The notes: a model not told the origin generated them from the sequence alone. 64,000 nt of DNA from Alteromonas sp. V450 (GCF_001885075.1 NZ_MODU01000004.1:2728001-2792000); one strand, 5' to 3'; positions 9,454 through 18,820 are shown, counted from the stretch's first letter. Numbers and translations are program-made.

Positions 9454-10026
9454 TTACACTTTCCCTTGCATATAAAGATAATCAACAACTAACGTAACGT
9501 TCCCTCTTGTATCAGGCTGGAAATCTAAGCTATTGAGTCTAATTTGCAAGTTTTTCTTATCGAAAAAAGCAAGCAAAGGAATTAAGTTTAGTTCGTGTAA
9601 CCCACCATCTATTTGAATGCGAACCTGCCAAAATGTTTTGTTGCTAATTCTGAGCGTTTCAGTTCCAACTAATTTAGAACGAGGCCTCGCTATGGTCGTG
9701 TTGATAATTTTTGACGCTGCCGAAAACGCCTCGGCCTCTGCAATACTCGCACTTTCCACTTTCGGAATTTGCGCATAAAACCGTTCAACTTTATTTGCCG
9801 CATTTGCCATCGCCTCTTCTGACACCGGATTGCTGGCGGCCGCCACCATTTTTTCAATCATTTGATGGGTGCGCATTGCGTCAGACCTATTTTCTGACAG
9901 CGTATCGAACAAAGTTTTCGTGCCACTTATTAACAGAATTGCAGCAATAGCTACAAGCATCCATTGAAGACGAATATTGGAAGAAAACTCCGCCCATGCG
10001 GCACTTTGTTTAAATGCATCAATCAT
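9454..10026 (-). CDS. GspM/MshJ-like inner-membrane secretion component
   Basis: 190 residues from the chosen ATG. One membrane helix (about residues 25-43), then a helical periplasmic stretch and a C-terminal ferredoxin-like domain, the plan of GspM/PilO/MshJ proteins that assemble with GspL. The ATG at 10026 lies inside the end of the GspL-like gene and has GAGG nine bases upstream, so it is preferred to the TTG at 10035. Sequence identity to known families is low by eye; position between GspL-like and GspC-like genes carries most of the weight. Confidence 0.65.
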   Translation of the reverse strand: MIDAFKQSAAWAEFSSNIRLQWMLVAIAAILLISGTKTLFDTLSENRSDAMRTHQMIEKMVAAASNPVSEEAMANAANKVERFYAQIPKVESASIAEAEAFSAASKIINTTIARPRSKLVGTETLRISNKTFWQVRIQIDGGLHELNLIPLLAFFDKKNLQIRLNSLDFQPDTRGNVTLVVDYLYMQGKV

Positions 10027-10957
10027 TAACTTCAACCTCTAATGACCACAAATACGCTTTTTCTTGTGGCCTTACCGATACGCTTTTAAACAGTGCGGTA
10101 TCCTCTAAATCCTTTACCAGTGCTGTTATATCCAGCTCTTGAGAAAATAACGTGACCTTGAGAAGCCCACTTTGCCAGCGAATTTTACCTGCTTTCCATG
10201 GCGTCTGTTTTTCCACAATAGTGATAACCGCTGCAAGCGTATCTGGAAGATGACCAAATTGATTTCGCCATTCAGATAACCCCTGTTCACTCTGCAAGTT
10301 CCGCTGGTAGCGCTCACGCTCCAAAAGCGTCTCCCCAAGCGCGTCATCTAGCTCGCTCATGGTTGAAGCTAAGCGCTGTTCCCCCACAAATTGTGCAAAA
10401 TATGCAGTGGACAACCACACTGCAACAAACAGAGCGGCAACACCTACAATGGTGAAGCCGAAAATTGGCTGTCTTATGAATTCGTCTATTTGTCTTGACT
10501 GTGCCCAAGAACTTTTGCGTTCTAGTTCACCTATCGCTACGCTATCCTCAGGCAAAGTAGCTAAAGCAAGTAACTCGCAGTTAAGCATTATGCCATCTTG
10601 CCACGTTTGACGATAAGCTAGCGACTTACCTTTGACAAACCATGTGCCATCACTTAAGGCGCGTTGGCGCGACGACTCGGGCGCCCCGTTAAATTCACTT
10701 TTAGCAAACCAAAATGCCACGCCTTTTTTAAGTGCAATAGAATAGCACTTGCCACTTTTATACGGCGACAACGCTTTCTCTTGAAGTTTTATCCAACTTT
10801 CCAACCGCTTGCCACTAACGCTTGAAGGGTAAGACTTATACACATAGAATGCAGGCGTTTGATGATCGGTTTGCAGTTGCTCATCCCAAAAAATTGAGTC
10901 GAGGTGATCTAATACTCGGTCAAATTTATCAGGAAAGCGACTTAAAAGAGATGCCAT
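10019..10957 (-). CDS. GspL/MshI-like assembly platform protein
   Basis: 312 residues. A cytoplasmic N-terminal domain of about 155 residues is followed by a membrane helix (about 163-184), a coiled region and a C-terminal ferredoxin-like periplasmic domain, as in GspL/PilN/MshI proteins that recruit the GspE ATPase to the inner membrane. First gene of the minus-strand arm, 111 bases from the divergent gspE start, so the shared intergenic region must hold promoters for both arms. The cytoplasmic part is smaller than in classical GspL. Confidence 0.65.
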   Translation of the reverse strand: MASLLSRFPDKFDRVLDHLDSIFWDEQLQTDHQTPAFYVYKSYPSSVSGKRLESWIKLQEKALSPYKSGKCYSIALKKGVAFWFAKSEFNGAPESSRQRALSDGTWFVKGKSLAYRQTWQDGIMLNCELLALATLPEDSVAIGELERKSSWAQSRQIDEFIRQPIFGFTIVGVAALFVAVWLSTAYFAQFVGEQRLASTMSELDDALGETLLERERYQRNLQSEQGLSEWRNQFGHLPDTLAAVITIVEKQTPWKAGKIRWQSGLLKVTLFSQELDITALVKDLEDTALFKSVSVRPQEKAYLWSLEVEVND

Positions 10958-11068
10958 ATGTATCGGTGTCCGTAACCAAATAAAACTTTCGTTTAATATA
11001 ACGTAACATGTTAACTTGTTTAACGTAATTTTTCGACGCCTTACTTTATCTTCGTTGCAGGAACAGCT

Positions 11069-12796
11069 TTGTCACTTACAATATCAACGTTTATTGAATC
11101 TAGCGTAAAAGGGAATATAGAAGAGCGTGTTGTCACCGAACTTCTCACGCGCGGGCATCTTGACGAGAGCCAAGCAGAATTTGTAAAGAGCTCAGCCCAA
11201 GAGATGTCATTAAACGCTATTGCAGCCATTTCACGAATGGGACTCATCGGCGACGATACCCTGTACGAGAGCATTGCCCATGTATTGAATTGGCCTCTAG
11301 TAGATAAAGTAAGTGCGTGCCCGTTAGCGTCAGACGTAATTCAAGCGCTAGACACCCTAGAACTGAATGCCGATTGGTGTGTAACCAACCATATCTTTCC
11401 AGTTATAAAAGACAATAGAACACTTATATTATTTACTGGCTATCTTAAAAAGCCGAGTGATTTGAGCGTTGTATTAGTTGGCACTGAGTCATACGAAATA
11501 GAACTGAGGTTACTTACACCAGCAATGGCAGTAACCGTGGAGGACGATATTAGCCGCGAACGCGCTGTATCAGAACTCTTCGGCACGCATACCACCGATA
11601 TTGCGGCCCTTGCTGAAGAAGCACCGGTTATCAACTTAGTGAACAGTATTGTTGAACGTGCAATTTTCGCAGAAGCCTCAGACATCCATATTGAAGCGGG
11701 TGAAAAAAATATGGTGGTCAGGTTTAGGGTAGACGGAAAACTGGTTGAGTTCATGCAACAGCCCTCTTCTCGTTTCCCTGCTATCGCGTCTAGAATAAAA
11801 TTACTTTCACAACTCGATATTGCAGAGAGGCGTCTGCCTCAGGATGGCCGATTCACTACTAGAGCTGGAAAGAAAGAGTACGATGTACGTGTATCTACGG
11901 CACCTGATGTGCGCGGAGAATCTATCGTCATGCGTTTATTGCCCAAGCAACGTGATGAACTCAAGCTGGCAGCATTAGGATTTGAAGACGACCACCTTAA
12001 GCTCATTAAAGAATGGGGAGAGCTCAGCAACGGTATTATTCTTGTTACCGGGCCCACAGGGTCGGGTAAATCGACCACGCTTTATGGACTATTAGCCGAC
12101 ATAAAAACCGGCGAAGAAAAGATACTGACGGTCGAAGATCCGGTTGAATATCAACTCGACGGGATTATTCAAGTACAGGCACGCGCCGACATTGGCTATA
12201 CCTTCGCAAAAGCGCTGCGGACGTTTTTACGTCAAGACCCTGACATTATCATGGTAGGTGAAATACGCGATAAAGAGACCGCAGACATTGCCATTCAAAG
12301 CTCGCTCACTGGCCACTTAGTCTTGTCGACACTGCATACTAATGACGCCTGCTCGGTTTTTCCGCGATTGGCCGATATAGGTGTGGAACCCTATCTTACC
12401 GCTGCCAGTATTCAAGGCGTTCAGGCACAGCGTTTGGTGCGAAAGCTTTGTACGGAGTGTGCTGAAGATGCGCCACCGCCCAGCTACATTTCTCTTGATT
12501 CAAAAAGTAAAGCGATGCTTGGCGAGGAAAATATCAGTTGGAAAAAGGCTGTAGGATGTAAAGCCTGCCATGGTAAGGGATATCGCGGAAGAATTGGCAT
12601 ATATGAGCTAGTGCCAGTGACTAACGCTATCCGTCAGGCCATTGCCGACAACGAAGAAGTAGGCAAAATAAGAAAACTTGCAAGAAATGCCGGATATCGT
12701 TCACTGATTGAAGATGGACTGTTAAAGGCGGCAAAAGGTGTCACGACTGCCGAGGAAGTACTTAGAGTATGCTCTCTCGATGAGGATGCATCGTGA
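11069..12796 (+). CDS. gspE: Type II secretion ATPase
   Basis: Cytoplasmic hexameric ATPase that drives pseudopilus assembly. 575 residues: an N-terminal GspE/PilB N-domain, then the secretion ATPase core with Walker A GPTGSGKST at 328-336, an Asp box and Walker B region (DPDIIMVGEIRD), a His box (LSTLHTND), and a C-terminal four-cysteine zinc motif (CTEC ... CKAC) before RGRIGIYEL. Start is a TTG with AGGA six bases upstream at 11059-11062; no in-frame ATG lies upstream. The end overlaps gspF by four bases. Confidence 0.95.
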   Translation: MSLTISTFIESSVKGNIEERVVTELLTRGHLDESQAEFVKSSAQEMSLNAIAAISRMGLIGDDTLYESIAHVLNWPLVDKVSACPLASDVIQALDTLELNADWCVTNHIFPVIKDNRTLILFTGYLKKPSDLSVVLVGTESYEIELRLLTPAMAVTVEDDISRERAVSELFGTHTTDIAALAEEAPVINLVNSIVERAIFAEASDIHIEAGEKNMVVRFRVDGKLVEFMQQPSSRFPAIASRIKLLSQLDIAERRLPQDGRFTTRAGKKEYDVRVSTAPDVRGESIVMRLLPKQRDELKLAALGFEDDHLKLIKEWGELSNGIILVTGPTGSGKSTTLYGLLADIKTGEEKILTVEDPVEYQLDGIIQVQARADIGYTFAKALRTFLRQDPDIIMVGEIRDKETADIAIQSSLTGHLVLSTLHTNDACSVFPRLADIGVEPYLTAASIQGVQAQRLVRKLCTECAEDAPPPSYISLDSKSKAMLGEENISWKKAVGCKACHGKGYRGRIGIYELVPVTNAIRQAIADNEEVGKIRKLARNAGYRSLIEDGLLKAAKGVTTAEEVLRVCSLDEDAS

Positions 12797-13983
12797 AGTA
12801 TACGTATCAGGGTATTAATGTTAAAACATCTGAACTTGTCGAGGGCGAACTCAATGGTGTGTCGGATGTCGACGTTGTCCGCGCGCTTGCCGACAGAGGC
12901 ATTGAAGCAATCAGTGTAACGCCAAATGACGATACGCACCTAAAAAGTAAAAAAGTAACGGTTTCAGATTTAACACTTCCCCTTCAGGAACTTGCCACAC
13001 TTACAGAATCCGGGGTTACGCTTGTTGAGGCAGTAAATGCACTTGCGAAAAACAAAGAACATGCTGGGTTAGCAAAAGGTTTTAAAAAGATAGCGAGCCT
13101 GATTGAAAGTGGTGAATCGTTTTCAAAAGCTATTACAGAGTCCTCCCTCCCTTTTCCCGACTATGTGTCTCATTTGGTGAGTGCAGGTGAATTAAGCGGT
13201 GAATTAGCTGTTGCTTTGCGCAATGCATCCGAGCAAATGAATTACGACCAAGCCGTGAAAAATGAAATTAAGGGAGCACTCACTTACCCTGCAGTCCTTA
13301 TTCTTTCTGGACTGGCAGCGATGTTAATTATTTTCTTTGCTGTGGTGCCTAAGTTTTCGCACATGTTAGATAGTACTACTGAACTACCAACCCTTGCTTG
13401 GGTAGTATTGAGTGCAGGCCAATTTGCTAATGATCATCCTATCATGATAGCGGGCTCTTTGGCCGCCATCGTTATCAGTGTGGCGGTGATACTTTCTAAC
13501 CCGCGCGTAAGAAAATACATAACCAACTTGAGCTTGTCTGTTCCCGTAATTGGACCGTGGCTAGAAGAACAGGACGCGGCAAAATGGGCCTCATTATCAA
13601 GTGCAATGTTAAGTGCTCGTGTTAGTCTTATTAATACGTTAACGCTTGCTGCACAATCGAGCATGTTCGACGCTCGCAAACACAAAGCGCAGGCACTTAT
13701 AAATGATGTTCAGTCTGGCATGACGCTGACAGAAAGCTTAGAACGCGCTCAACTGTTGCCAGCCAGTTCATTAAACCTTATTGCCGTTGGAGATAAAACT
13801 GGCCAGCTTGCAACGATGCTGGGGGCAGTGGCAAAACTTCATGATGAAGCCTGTAAACGGCGTATGAAACAAGTGCTAACGCTTGTTGAACCTGTCGCTA
13901 TTTTAATAGTGGGCGTAATGATTGGTATTATGATTTTAGGTATTGTTCTTGCGATAACAGCAAGTACAGATATCGCTATTTAA
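12793..13983 (+). CDS. gspF: Type II secretion inner-membrane platform protein
   Basis: Polytopic platform protein that couples GspE to pseudopilin assembly. 396 residues with two repeated GspF helical-bundle domains (about 65-190 and 265-390), each followed by hydrophobic membrane segments (for example LILSGLAAMLIIFFAVVPKF and VAILIVGVMIGIMILGIVLA). GTG start overlapping the gspE stop; GAGGA lies just upstream inside gspE. Length is typical for GspF/PilC. Confidence 0.94.
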   Translation: MKYTYQGINVKTSELVEGELNGVSDVDVVRALADRGIEAISVTPNDDTHLKSKKVTVSDLTLPLQELATLTESGVTLVEAVNALAKNKEHAGLAKGFKKIASLIESGESFSKAITESSLPFPDYVSHLVSAGELSGELAVALRNASEQMNYDQAVKNEIKGALTYPAVLILSGLAAMLIIFFAVVPKFSHMLDSTTELPTLAWVVLSAGQFANDHPIMIAGSLAAIVISVAVILSNPRVRKYITNLSLSVPVIGPWLEEQDAAKWASLSSAMLSARVSLINTLTLAAQSSMFDARKHKAQALINDVQSGMTLTESLERAQLLPASSLNLIAVGDKTGQLATMLGAVAKLHDEACKRRMKQVLTLVEPVAILIVGVMIGIMILGIVLAITASTDIAI

Positions 13984-13994
13984 GGAGTAAAATA

Positions 13995-14411
13995 ATGATA
14001 AGAAGTCGCGGTTTCACAATGATTGAACTGCTTGTTGTTCTGGTTATTCTTGGTTTATTAGCAGGGATAGTTGGGCCTCAATTTTTTGGTAAAGTAGATA
14101 GTTCAAAAGTAAAAACAGCTGATACACAAATCAAAATGCTAAAAATGGCGTTACAAACCTATCGCCTTGACGTGGGCCAGTATCCCCCTACATTAGAAGG
14201 GCTCAGAACGGCACCAGAAAACGTAAAACAATATTGGGACGGCCCGTATTTAGAAGAAAAGGTTCCGCTTGACCCATGGAACAACAGCTATGTTTATGAA
14301 ATTAACGCAGCAACTGACCATGGCTTTTTACTCTATAGCTACGGTGCGGACGGCCAACAAGGTGGTGAAGACATAAACGCAGATGTAGGTTATGTACCAA
14401 ACCAAGGCTAG
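13995..14411 (+). CDS. gspG: Major pseudopilin
   Basis: Main subunit of the periplasmic pseudopilus. The 138-residue prepilin has a short positively charged leader MIRSRG, cleavage before Phe7 and Glu11 as the conserved Glu5 of the mature chain, followed by the hydrophobic helix. The C-terminal half carries the GspG hallmarks YPPTLEGL and DPWNNSYVY, which in the family contribute to calcium binding. GGAG stands nine bases before the ATG. It needs a prepilin peptidase, which is not encoded in the window. Confidence 0.96.
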   Translation: MIRSRGFTMIELLVVLVILGLLAGIVGPQFFGKVDSSKVKTADTQIKMLKMALQTYRLDVGQYPPTLEGLRTAPENVKQYWDGPYLEEKVPLDPWNNSYVYEINAATDHGFLLYSYGADGQQGGEDINADVGYVPNQG

Positions 14412-14772
14412 CCAAGGCTTTACACTGATCGAGCTATTAATTGCCCTAGTGCTACTAGGGCTTATTTCGTCAGTGGTTTCGCCTGCGGTGTTCAAATGGA
14501 TGGAAGCAAGAGAAGCCGCTGCAAAACGTGCAGAACTTGAGAATATCATTTCAGCGCTTCCCTTAAAGTCGCTGCTAACCAACAAAAAACAGGTTATTAC
14601 GAGTTCATCTCAGTTAACTGCTTTGTCCAACATGCCATTTGTCATTGAACGCCCGATAGTAGTGAGCAATACCGGCTTTTGTGTAGAGGGAACGTTAATT
14701 GCCGATATTGGCGACAAGCAAGTTAGGTACGACGTTGAAGCGCCATTTTGCAAAATAACCAGAATTCAATGA
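14392..14772 (+). CDS. gspH: Minor pseudopilin, GspH-like
   Basis: 126-residue prepilin with leader MYQTKASQG, cleavage before Phe10 and Glu14 as the conserved Glu5. The C-terminal domain is short and poorly conserved; the H assignment is by order (after G, before I). Its ATG lies 20 bases inside gspG in another frame, implying coupled translation. It ends in an ATGA overlap with gspI. Confidence 0.8.
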   Translation: MYQTKASQGFTLIELLIALVLLGLISSVVSPAVFKWMEAREAAAKRAELENIISALPLKSLLTNKKQVITSSSQLTALSNMPFVIERPIVVSNTGFCVEGTLIADIGDKQVRYDVEAPFCKITRIQ

Positions 14773-15179
14773 ATCAGAGAGGATTTACCCTTTTAGAGTC
14801 GCTCGTTGCTTTAGTGATATTAGCAACGTCTTTTGCATTTGTATGGGAGTGGTTCGGCACTGCCGTTATTACAAGCAAAAAAATTGAAACGGCAGTAGAG
14901 CTACCGCTCATTTACGACCAGGCACATGCGCATCTTATGTCTATCAACTTTAATAAAGAAGACGAGGGTACGATTGACATTAATACGTATACGATTGGCT
15001 GGAAAGCTACACAGACGCGTTCGAGTATTAATGAACCCTACAGGAAAAACCCTGCTTGGGTGGTAGCCCTGTATGATGTTGAGCTTACATTCAAAAAGAA
15101 CGAAACCTTGCTTGCACGCACTAGTACACAAATGGTTAAGCAATGGAGGGATGACACATATGTACCCTTATCGCTCTAA
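14769..15179 (+). CDS. gspI: Minor pseudopilin, GspI-like
   Basis: 136-residue prepilin. The ATG at 14769 overlaps the gspH stop (ATGA) and gives the leader MNQRG followed by FTLLE; a TTG 21 bases upstream is less likely. ESLVALVIL and the aromatic segment near residues 18-25 fit GspI, which nucleates the tip complex with GspJ and GspK. It overlaps gspJ by 20 bases. Confidence 0.85.
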   Translation: MNQRGFTLLESLVALVILATSFAFVWEWFGTAVITSKKIETAVELPLIYDQAHAHLMSINFNKEDEGTIDINTYTIGWKATQTRSSINEPYRKNPAWVVALYDVELTFKKNETLLARTSTQMVKQWRDDTYVPLSL

Positions 15180-15756
15180 TTCAAAGCGCAGCCAAGGCGG
15201 ATTCACACTAATTGAAATGCTAGTGGTGCTGGTCATTATGTCAATCACCACTACACTGCTGGTAGAGGGGTTAGGCACAACATGGCGGAATTTCGAAAAG
15301 CTTAATAACCAGCAGCTTGTGGTAAATAAAGGGCTACTGCCTAAGAAATGGTTTATCGACAGCTTTCAAGGGGCTCAGCTATATCATCCCTTTCACTGGG
15401 GTTTTACAGGGTTTGAAGAAAGCGTCAACTTCATAACAATAACACCTCCTGGCATAATTAAAGCAAAGCCAACAAACATATCGTGGTTTCTCGTCTCGGA
15501 AGGCAACGGACAAACGCTATTTTTAAGAACCGATGAAGGCGAAAATACAAGGGTTGCGAGTTTAAATGGACAGTATCATTTTGAGTACCTTGTAGAAGAT
15601 TCATGGGTGAAAGAATATGTACCAGATTCGTCGCGCTTACCTGCAGCGATTAAAATAACGAACAACGAAAACGATTGGGTATATACCGTAGCAGGTACCG
15701 CATTAGCTCCCCCAATTCCCCCCAGCTTAGGACTCTATGGCGACCATGGCATCTAA
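15160..15756 (+). CDS. gspJ: Minor pseudopilin, GspJ-like
   Basis: 198-residue prepilin with leader ending SQGG and processing before Phe15 (FTLIE), followed by the hydrophobic helix. The length and the beta-rich C-terminal domain fit GspJ, a tip-complex pseudopilin. The ATG at 15160 is preferred because GGAGG lies about nine bases upstream inside gspI; earlier in-frame starts would put a long extra segment before the prepilin leader. Confidence 0.85.
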   Translation: MYPYRSNSKRSQGGFTLIEMLVVLVIMSITTTLLVEGLGTTWRNFEKLNNQQLVVNKGLLPKKWFIDSFQGAQLYHPFHWGFTGFEESVNFITITPPGIIKAKPTNISWFLVSEGNGQTLFLRTDEGENTRVASLNGQYHFEYLVEDSWVKEYVPDSSRLPAAIKITNNENDWVYTVAGTALAPPIPPSLGLYGDHGI

Positions 15757-16747
15757 CCCTCTTCGCCAATCTGGCGCTGTATTGCTTACCGTGCTCATTG
15801 TATTGACGATGCTAGTACTGTTAATTGCATCTGCTCACAGTATTTTGTCCTCTCGCTTAGACTTGGCTCAAAGCGCGAAAGCATTGGTAGATAATAAGGC
15901 CCTAGTACAGGGGAAAATACATGAGTTAACGTACTTAGCCGCTACACAGCGTTTTACTGTAGCCGGTTTAAGCACCGGTAAAAATAAAGAAGGCTTGATA
16001 CGGTTAGACGGCAACTGGACACAAACTCTCACCTTCGATGAATACAGGCTAGATAGCTTTCCCTACACCGAGCAAGTTGGTAACAAAATGTTACACTTTC
16101 GCATGCAAGCTGAGAATGGTCTTATACCCATCAATACACAAAGCAGTTTTTGGCTTGAAAAGTGGCTTGAAGGGTATGGCGAGAACGTTTCTACAAACCA
16201 GAAATACAAAGACACACTACTTGATTACATTGACGCTGATGAAGATGTGCGAGCAGCGGGCGCTGAACGGTTATCTTACCCCAAACAATTTCCTATGCCA
16301 TTGCCTACAAACTATTTTGTGCAAGATTGCAGCGAACTCAGCCTAATCCCTCACTGGACGGATTTAATAGAACGCTTCCCAAGTATCGCGAACGAATGCT
16401 CCACCGAATACAGTTCTTCGTTAAATATCAATGCGATTCCACCGTCGCTGCTAGGCAGGTTGTGGCCAGAGCAAAAAGAACAATTTTTAAGCAAACGAGC
16501 TGCAAATCAGTGGTTCACCAGTGTAGATAGTTTAACTTTAGTCGTAAATAATCTTGATCTTAACCAAGAATTACTCTATCGTTTTTCAACCAATGATGCA
16601 CTAATACTTGAGGCGCGCGCAAAAGGTTATTCAGAGACACGGAAGGTCGAATTAGGCACTGGTTTACTCCCTCCTTTCACTTTCTCCGTCACTTCGATAA
16701 CTCTTGATGACACTTGGTCATCAACGCAGTCTTCAAATGAATTATAA
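15737..16747 (+). CDS. gspK: Minor pseudopilin, GspK-like
   Basis: 336-residue prepilin-like protein, the large tip pseudopilin that caps the pseudopilus. Leader MATMASNPLRQSG is followed by AVLLTVLIVLTML; the absence of Glu5 is a known feature of GspK. The mid-region NTQSSFWLEKWLEG...YIDADEDVRAAGAE matches the GspK alpha-domain, and the later SLNINAIPPSLL is like the helix-hairpin part. Last gene of the plus arm. A second ATG three codons in is equally possible. Confidence 0.88.
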   Translation: MATMASNPLRQSGAVLLTVLIVLTMLVLLIASAHSILSSRLDLAQSAKALVDNKALVQGKIHELTYLAATQRFTVAGLSTGKNKEGLIRLDGNWTQTLTFDEYRLDSFPYTEQVGNKMLHFRMQAENGLIPINTQSSFWLEKWLEGYGENVSTNQKYKDTLLDYIDADEDVRAAGAERLSYPKQFPMPLPTNYFVQDCSELSLIPHWTDLIERFPSIANECSTEYSSSLNINAIPPSLLGRLWPEQKEQFLSKRAANQWFTSVDSLTLVVNNLDLNQELLYRFSTNDALILEARAKGYSETRKVELGTGLLPPFTFSVTSITLDDTWSSTQSSNEL

Positions 16748-17050
16748 GTGTTTAGAAATTTTGACACTGAAATAAATCTATAACATTCACAGTATAGTGT
16801 TTGGGTGAATTTTATGTGTTAAAACAGTTTACAGCAGGGTAATTGACTTACTATCAATTACTTGTAAACTGAATTCGCTTCCTAATTGAAGCAGTTAAAG
16901 GAAGACAAATAGGATTTAATACACCGTATCGAAAACACTCATTTATCGATACGTTGTACTAAAGGAGAAGCTTTGTTTACTTGCCCGAAGGACAAGGGCA
17001 AATGTTCAAGGCACAACAAAAAACTATAGTTACTCTTGCAGGAGTTATAC
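16748..17050 (+). promoter_or_regulatory. Structured leader/promoter region of the surface protein gene
   Basis: 303 bases without a confident gene. Three inverted repeats stand in a row: a large stem 16825-16871 (CAGTTTACA...GTAATTGA against TCAATTAC...TAAACTG), a perfect 7-bp stem GTATCGA/TCGATAC at 16926-16952, and TTGCCC/GGGCAA at 16981-17001. A possible 18-codon leader peptide with TTG start at 16973-17029 follows AAAGGAG and contains CPKDKGKC. A TTGACA at 16761 has no well-spaced -10, so the promoter is not fixed. Long structured leaders often stabilise mRNAs of very abundant surface proteins (inference). Confidence 0.5.
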
Positions 17051-18820
17051 ATGTTAAATAAAAAACTATTAGCGGTAGCAGTTACAGCCGCAATGACTGC
17101 GGGCTTTGCCAATGCAAACCCTACTCAAGCAGCTGTAGACCTTGACGGTGCTAACGGCGACCTACAAACAGGCGTTGTAAGCTACGTTAAAGAACTTACT
17201 TGGGGTTCTGACGAAGCTGTTGTTCAAAATAACGACGGCACGTCATCATACATGACTGCAAACGTTGGCTTCACTATCGCTGAAGGTACTAACAAATACA
17301 TCCGTATCGACCTTTCTGAAGGTGCAACCTTCGAAAGCGCGCCTGTATTAACTTGGGACGACATCCCTACTGAGCAAGCTAAGCCGGTAAATGCGACCAA
17401 CAACGCTGTTCAAAACTACCCAGCAACATCTACACCTAACCCTCAGTCTTCAATCGCTGAAGGTGGTCAAGGTGAAAGCTACGTAGTATTCGAAGTTAAC
17501 GCTTTTGAATCAGACTCAACAGTGAATGAAGATATTCCTTCATTCCTATCTTTCTACGTTGAAGTTGACGACTACAAACTTCCTACAGACTCTGTGACTA
17601 CTGCTCGCTACCGTCTATATGAAGATGCGGTAGACGCTCAGCGCGCTAACGACGAAACGCTTAAAGATACAATGGCTATCGACCTAGCTCAGTTCGTTGA
17701 CGGTGTTCAAGAAGAGTTCACTATTCCTAACACTGTATACGCGTCTGTTGACTCAGAGTACACTGTGTTCCTAAACTCTGATTCAGAGTTTGCTGACCAC
17801 GACGAAACTAACTTCTACGACTTCCAGCAAAGTGCTAACGACAGCGACAACGACGGTGGCTTCGACGGTACTGGTAACTGGGGTGGTGCAGCGGTTTCTG
17901 CTACTACTGCTAGCCTAGGTGAAGTTGACACTGACCTACTAGTTGCTACTGGTAACCTACTAACTGACCTTGACGGCGGCGACTTCGATAACGATGACGT
18001 TGTTGGTGAAGACCCAGTAATCACTTTCACTGGTGATTTCTCTTACGGTAACTGGGCGCTAGCGCTAGTTACAACTACACCAGCTGGTGATTCATGTGAC
18101 GGCGGTACATTGTTCCAGCCAGACGCACTACTTTCAACTAGCAGCTCACTTGTTTTCGATAACTTCACTCAAGCTGAGATTCAAGACAACGACTACGTTC
18201 TTTGTGTAGACATCGAAGGTATGACGTCTGACGTTGAAGACAACCTACTAGTTGGCATGGAAAACCCATGGGAAAATGGTAACCGTATCCAAGAATCTGA
18301 TTACTCAGCAATTCTTTCTTGGGACACAGTTCTTCCTTCAGTTATCGCTGACGTAACTTCTGGCGGCTGGAACGAGCTTCTAGGTGCTGACGCAACACCA
18401 GTTACTGACGAAATGGGTTCTGTAATCTATGACTCAATCACTGTTGACGTACCATTCATGTCTACGTTCACTGATTACAAGCAACGTTTCCACCTAACTA
18501 ACAACGGTCCAACTGCTGCAACTTACATGTTCGAATTCACTCCTGAAGTGGGTACAACTGTAAACGCAGGTGCTGCGGCTTCTGGTGTTATCCCAGCGGG
18601 TGCATCAATCGTTGTTCAAACTGCTGACATCATCGCAAGCTTCGACGGCAGAAGCCGTACTGCTGCTCTTCTTCACATCGGTGGCGAAGATGAAGATGTA
18701 GGCGTATCTGCGGTTATCACTAACCCAGAAAAAGGTACAATTGACATTCAAGACCTAAATGCAAACAGCATCAAGGCTCGTAAGTCAAACAAACTTCCTG
18801 AAGCAAACGGCGTAAACTAA
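17051..18820 (+). CDS. Abundant secreted surface protein, S-layer candidate
   Basis: 589 residues from the ATG at 17051 (AGGAG six bases upstream; the earlier in-frame TTG is rejected). A Sec signal peptide MLNKKLLAVAVTAAMTAG...ANA is cut near residue 23. The mature chain is acidic, beta-rich, rich in Thr, Ala, Asn and Asp, and has only two visible cysteines in one domain. Codon choice is strongly biased and uniform (for example gac, gct, gta), unlike the flanking genes, as expected for a very highly expressed protein. It has its own long leader and a strong terminator and follows the gspE-K operon directly. A relation to the marine Slr4 S-layer family is plausible from size, signal peptide and composition, but unverified. 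A type II secretion substrate is the favoured role. Confidence 0.65.
   Translation: MLNKKLLAVAVTAAMTAGFANANPTQAAVDLDGANGDLQTGVVSYVKELTWGSDEAVVQNNDGTSSYMTANVGFTIAEGTNKYIRIDLSEGATFESAPVLTWDDIPTEQAKPVNATNNAVQNYPATSTPNPQSSIAEGGQGESYVVFEVNAFESDSTVNEDIPSFLSFYVEVDDYKLPTDSVTTARYRLYEDAVDAQRANDETLKDTMAIDLAQFVDGVQEEFTIPNTVYASVDSEYTVFLNSDSEFADHDETNFYDFQQSANDSDNDGGFDGTGNWGGAAVSATTASLGEVDTDLLVATGNLLTDLDGGDFDNDDVVGEDPVITFTGDFSYGNWALALVTTTPAGDSCDGGTLFQPDALLSTSSSLVFDNFTQAEIQDNDYVLCVDIEGMTSDVEDNLLVGMENPWENGNRIQESDYSAILSWDTVLPSVIADVTSGGWNELLGADATPVTDEMGSVIYDSITVDVPFMSTFTDYKQRFHLTNNGPTAATYMFEFTPEVGTTVNAGAAASGVIPAGASIVVQTADIIASFDGRSRTAALLHIGGEDEDVGVSAVITNPEKGTIDIQDLNANSIKARKSNKLPEANGVN

Noticed and set aside
6926..16747. 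MSHA pilus operon
   Set aside because: The minus arm alone resembles mshI-L, but the plus arm has gspG with its DPWNNSY block and a GspK-like pseudopilin and no mshA, B, C, D, O, P or Q type genes.
16761..16798. Sigma-70 promoter TTGACA with TATAGT
   Set aside because: The spacing of 26 bases is too long and the nearer TATAAC is only 12 bases away, so no standard promoter can be assigned.
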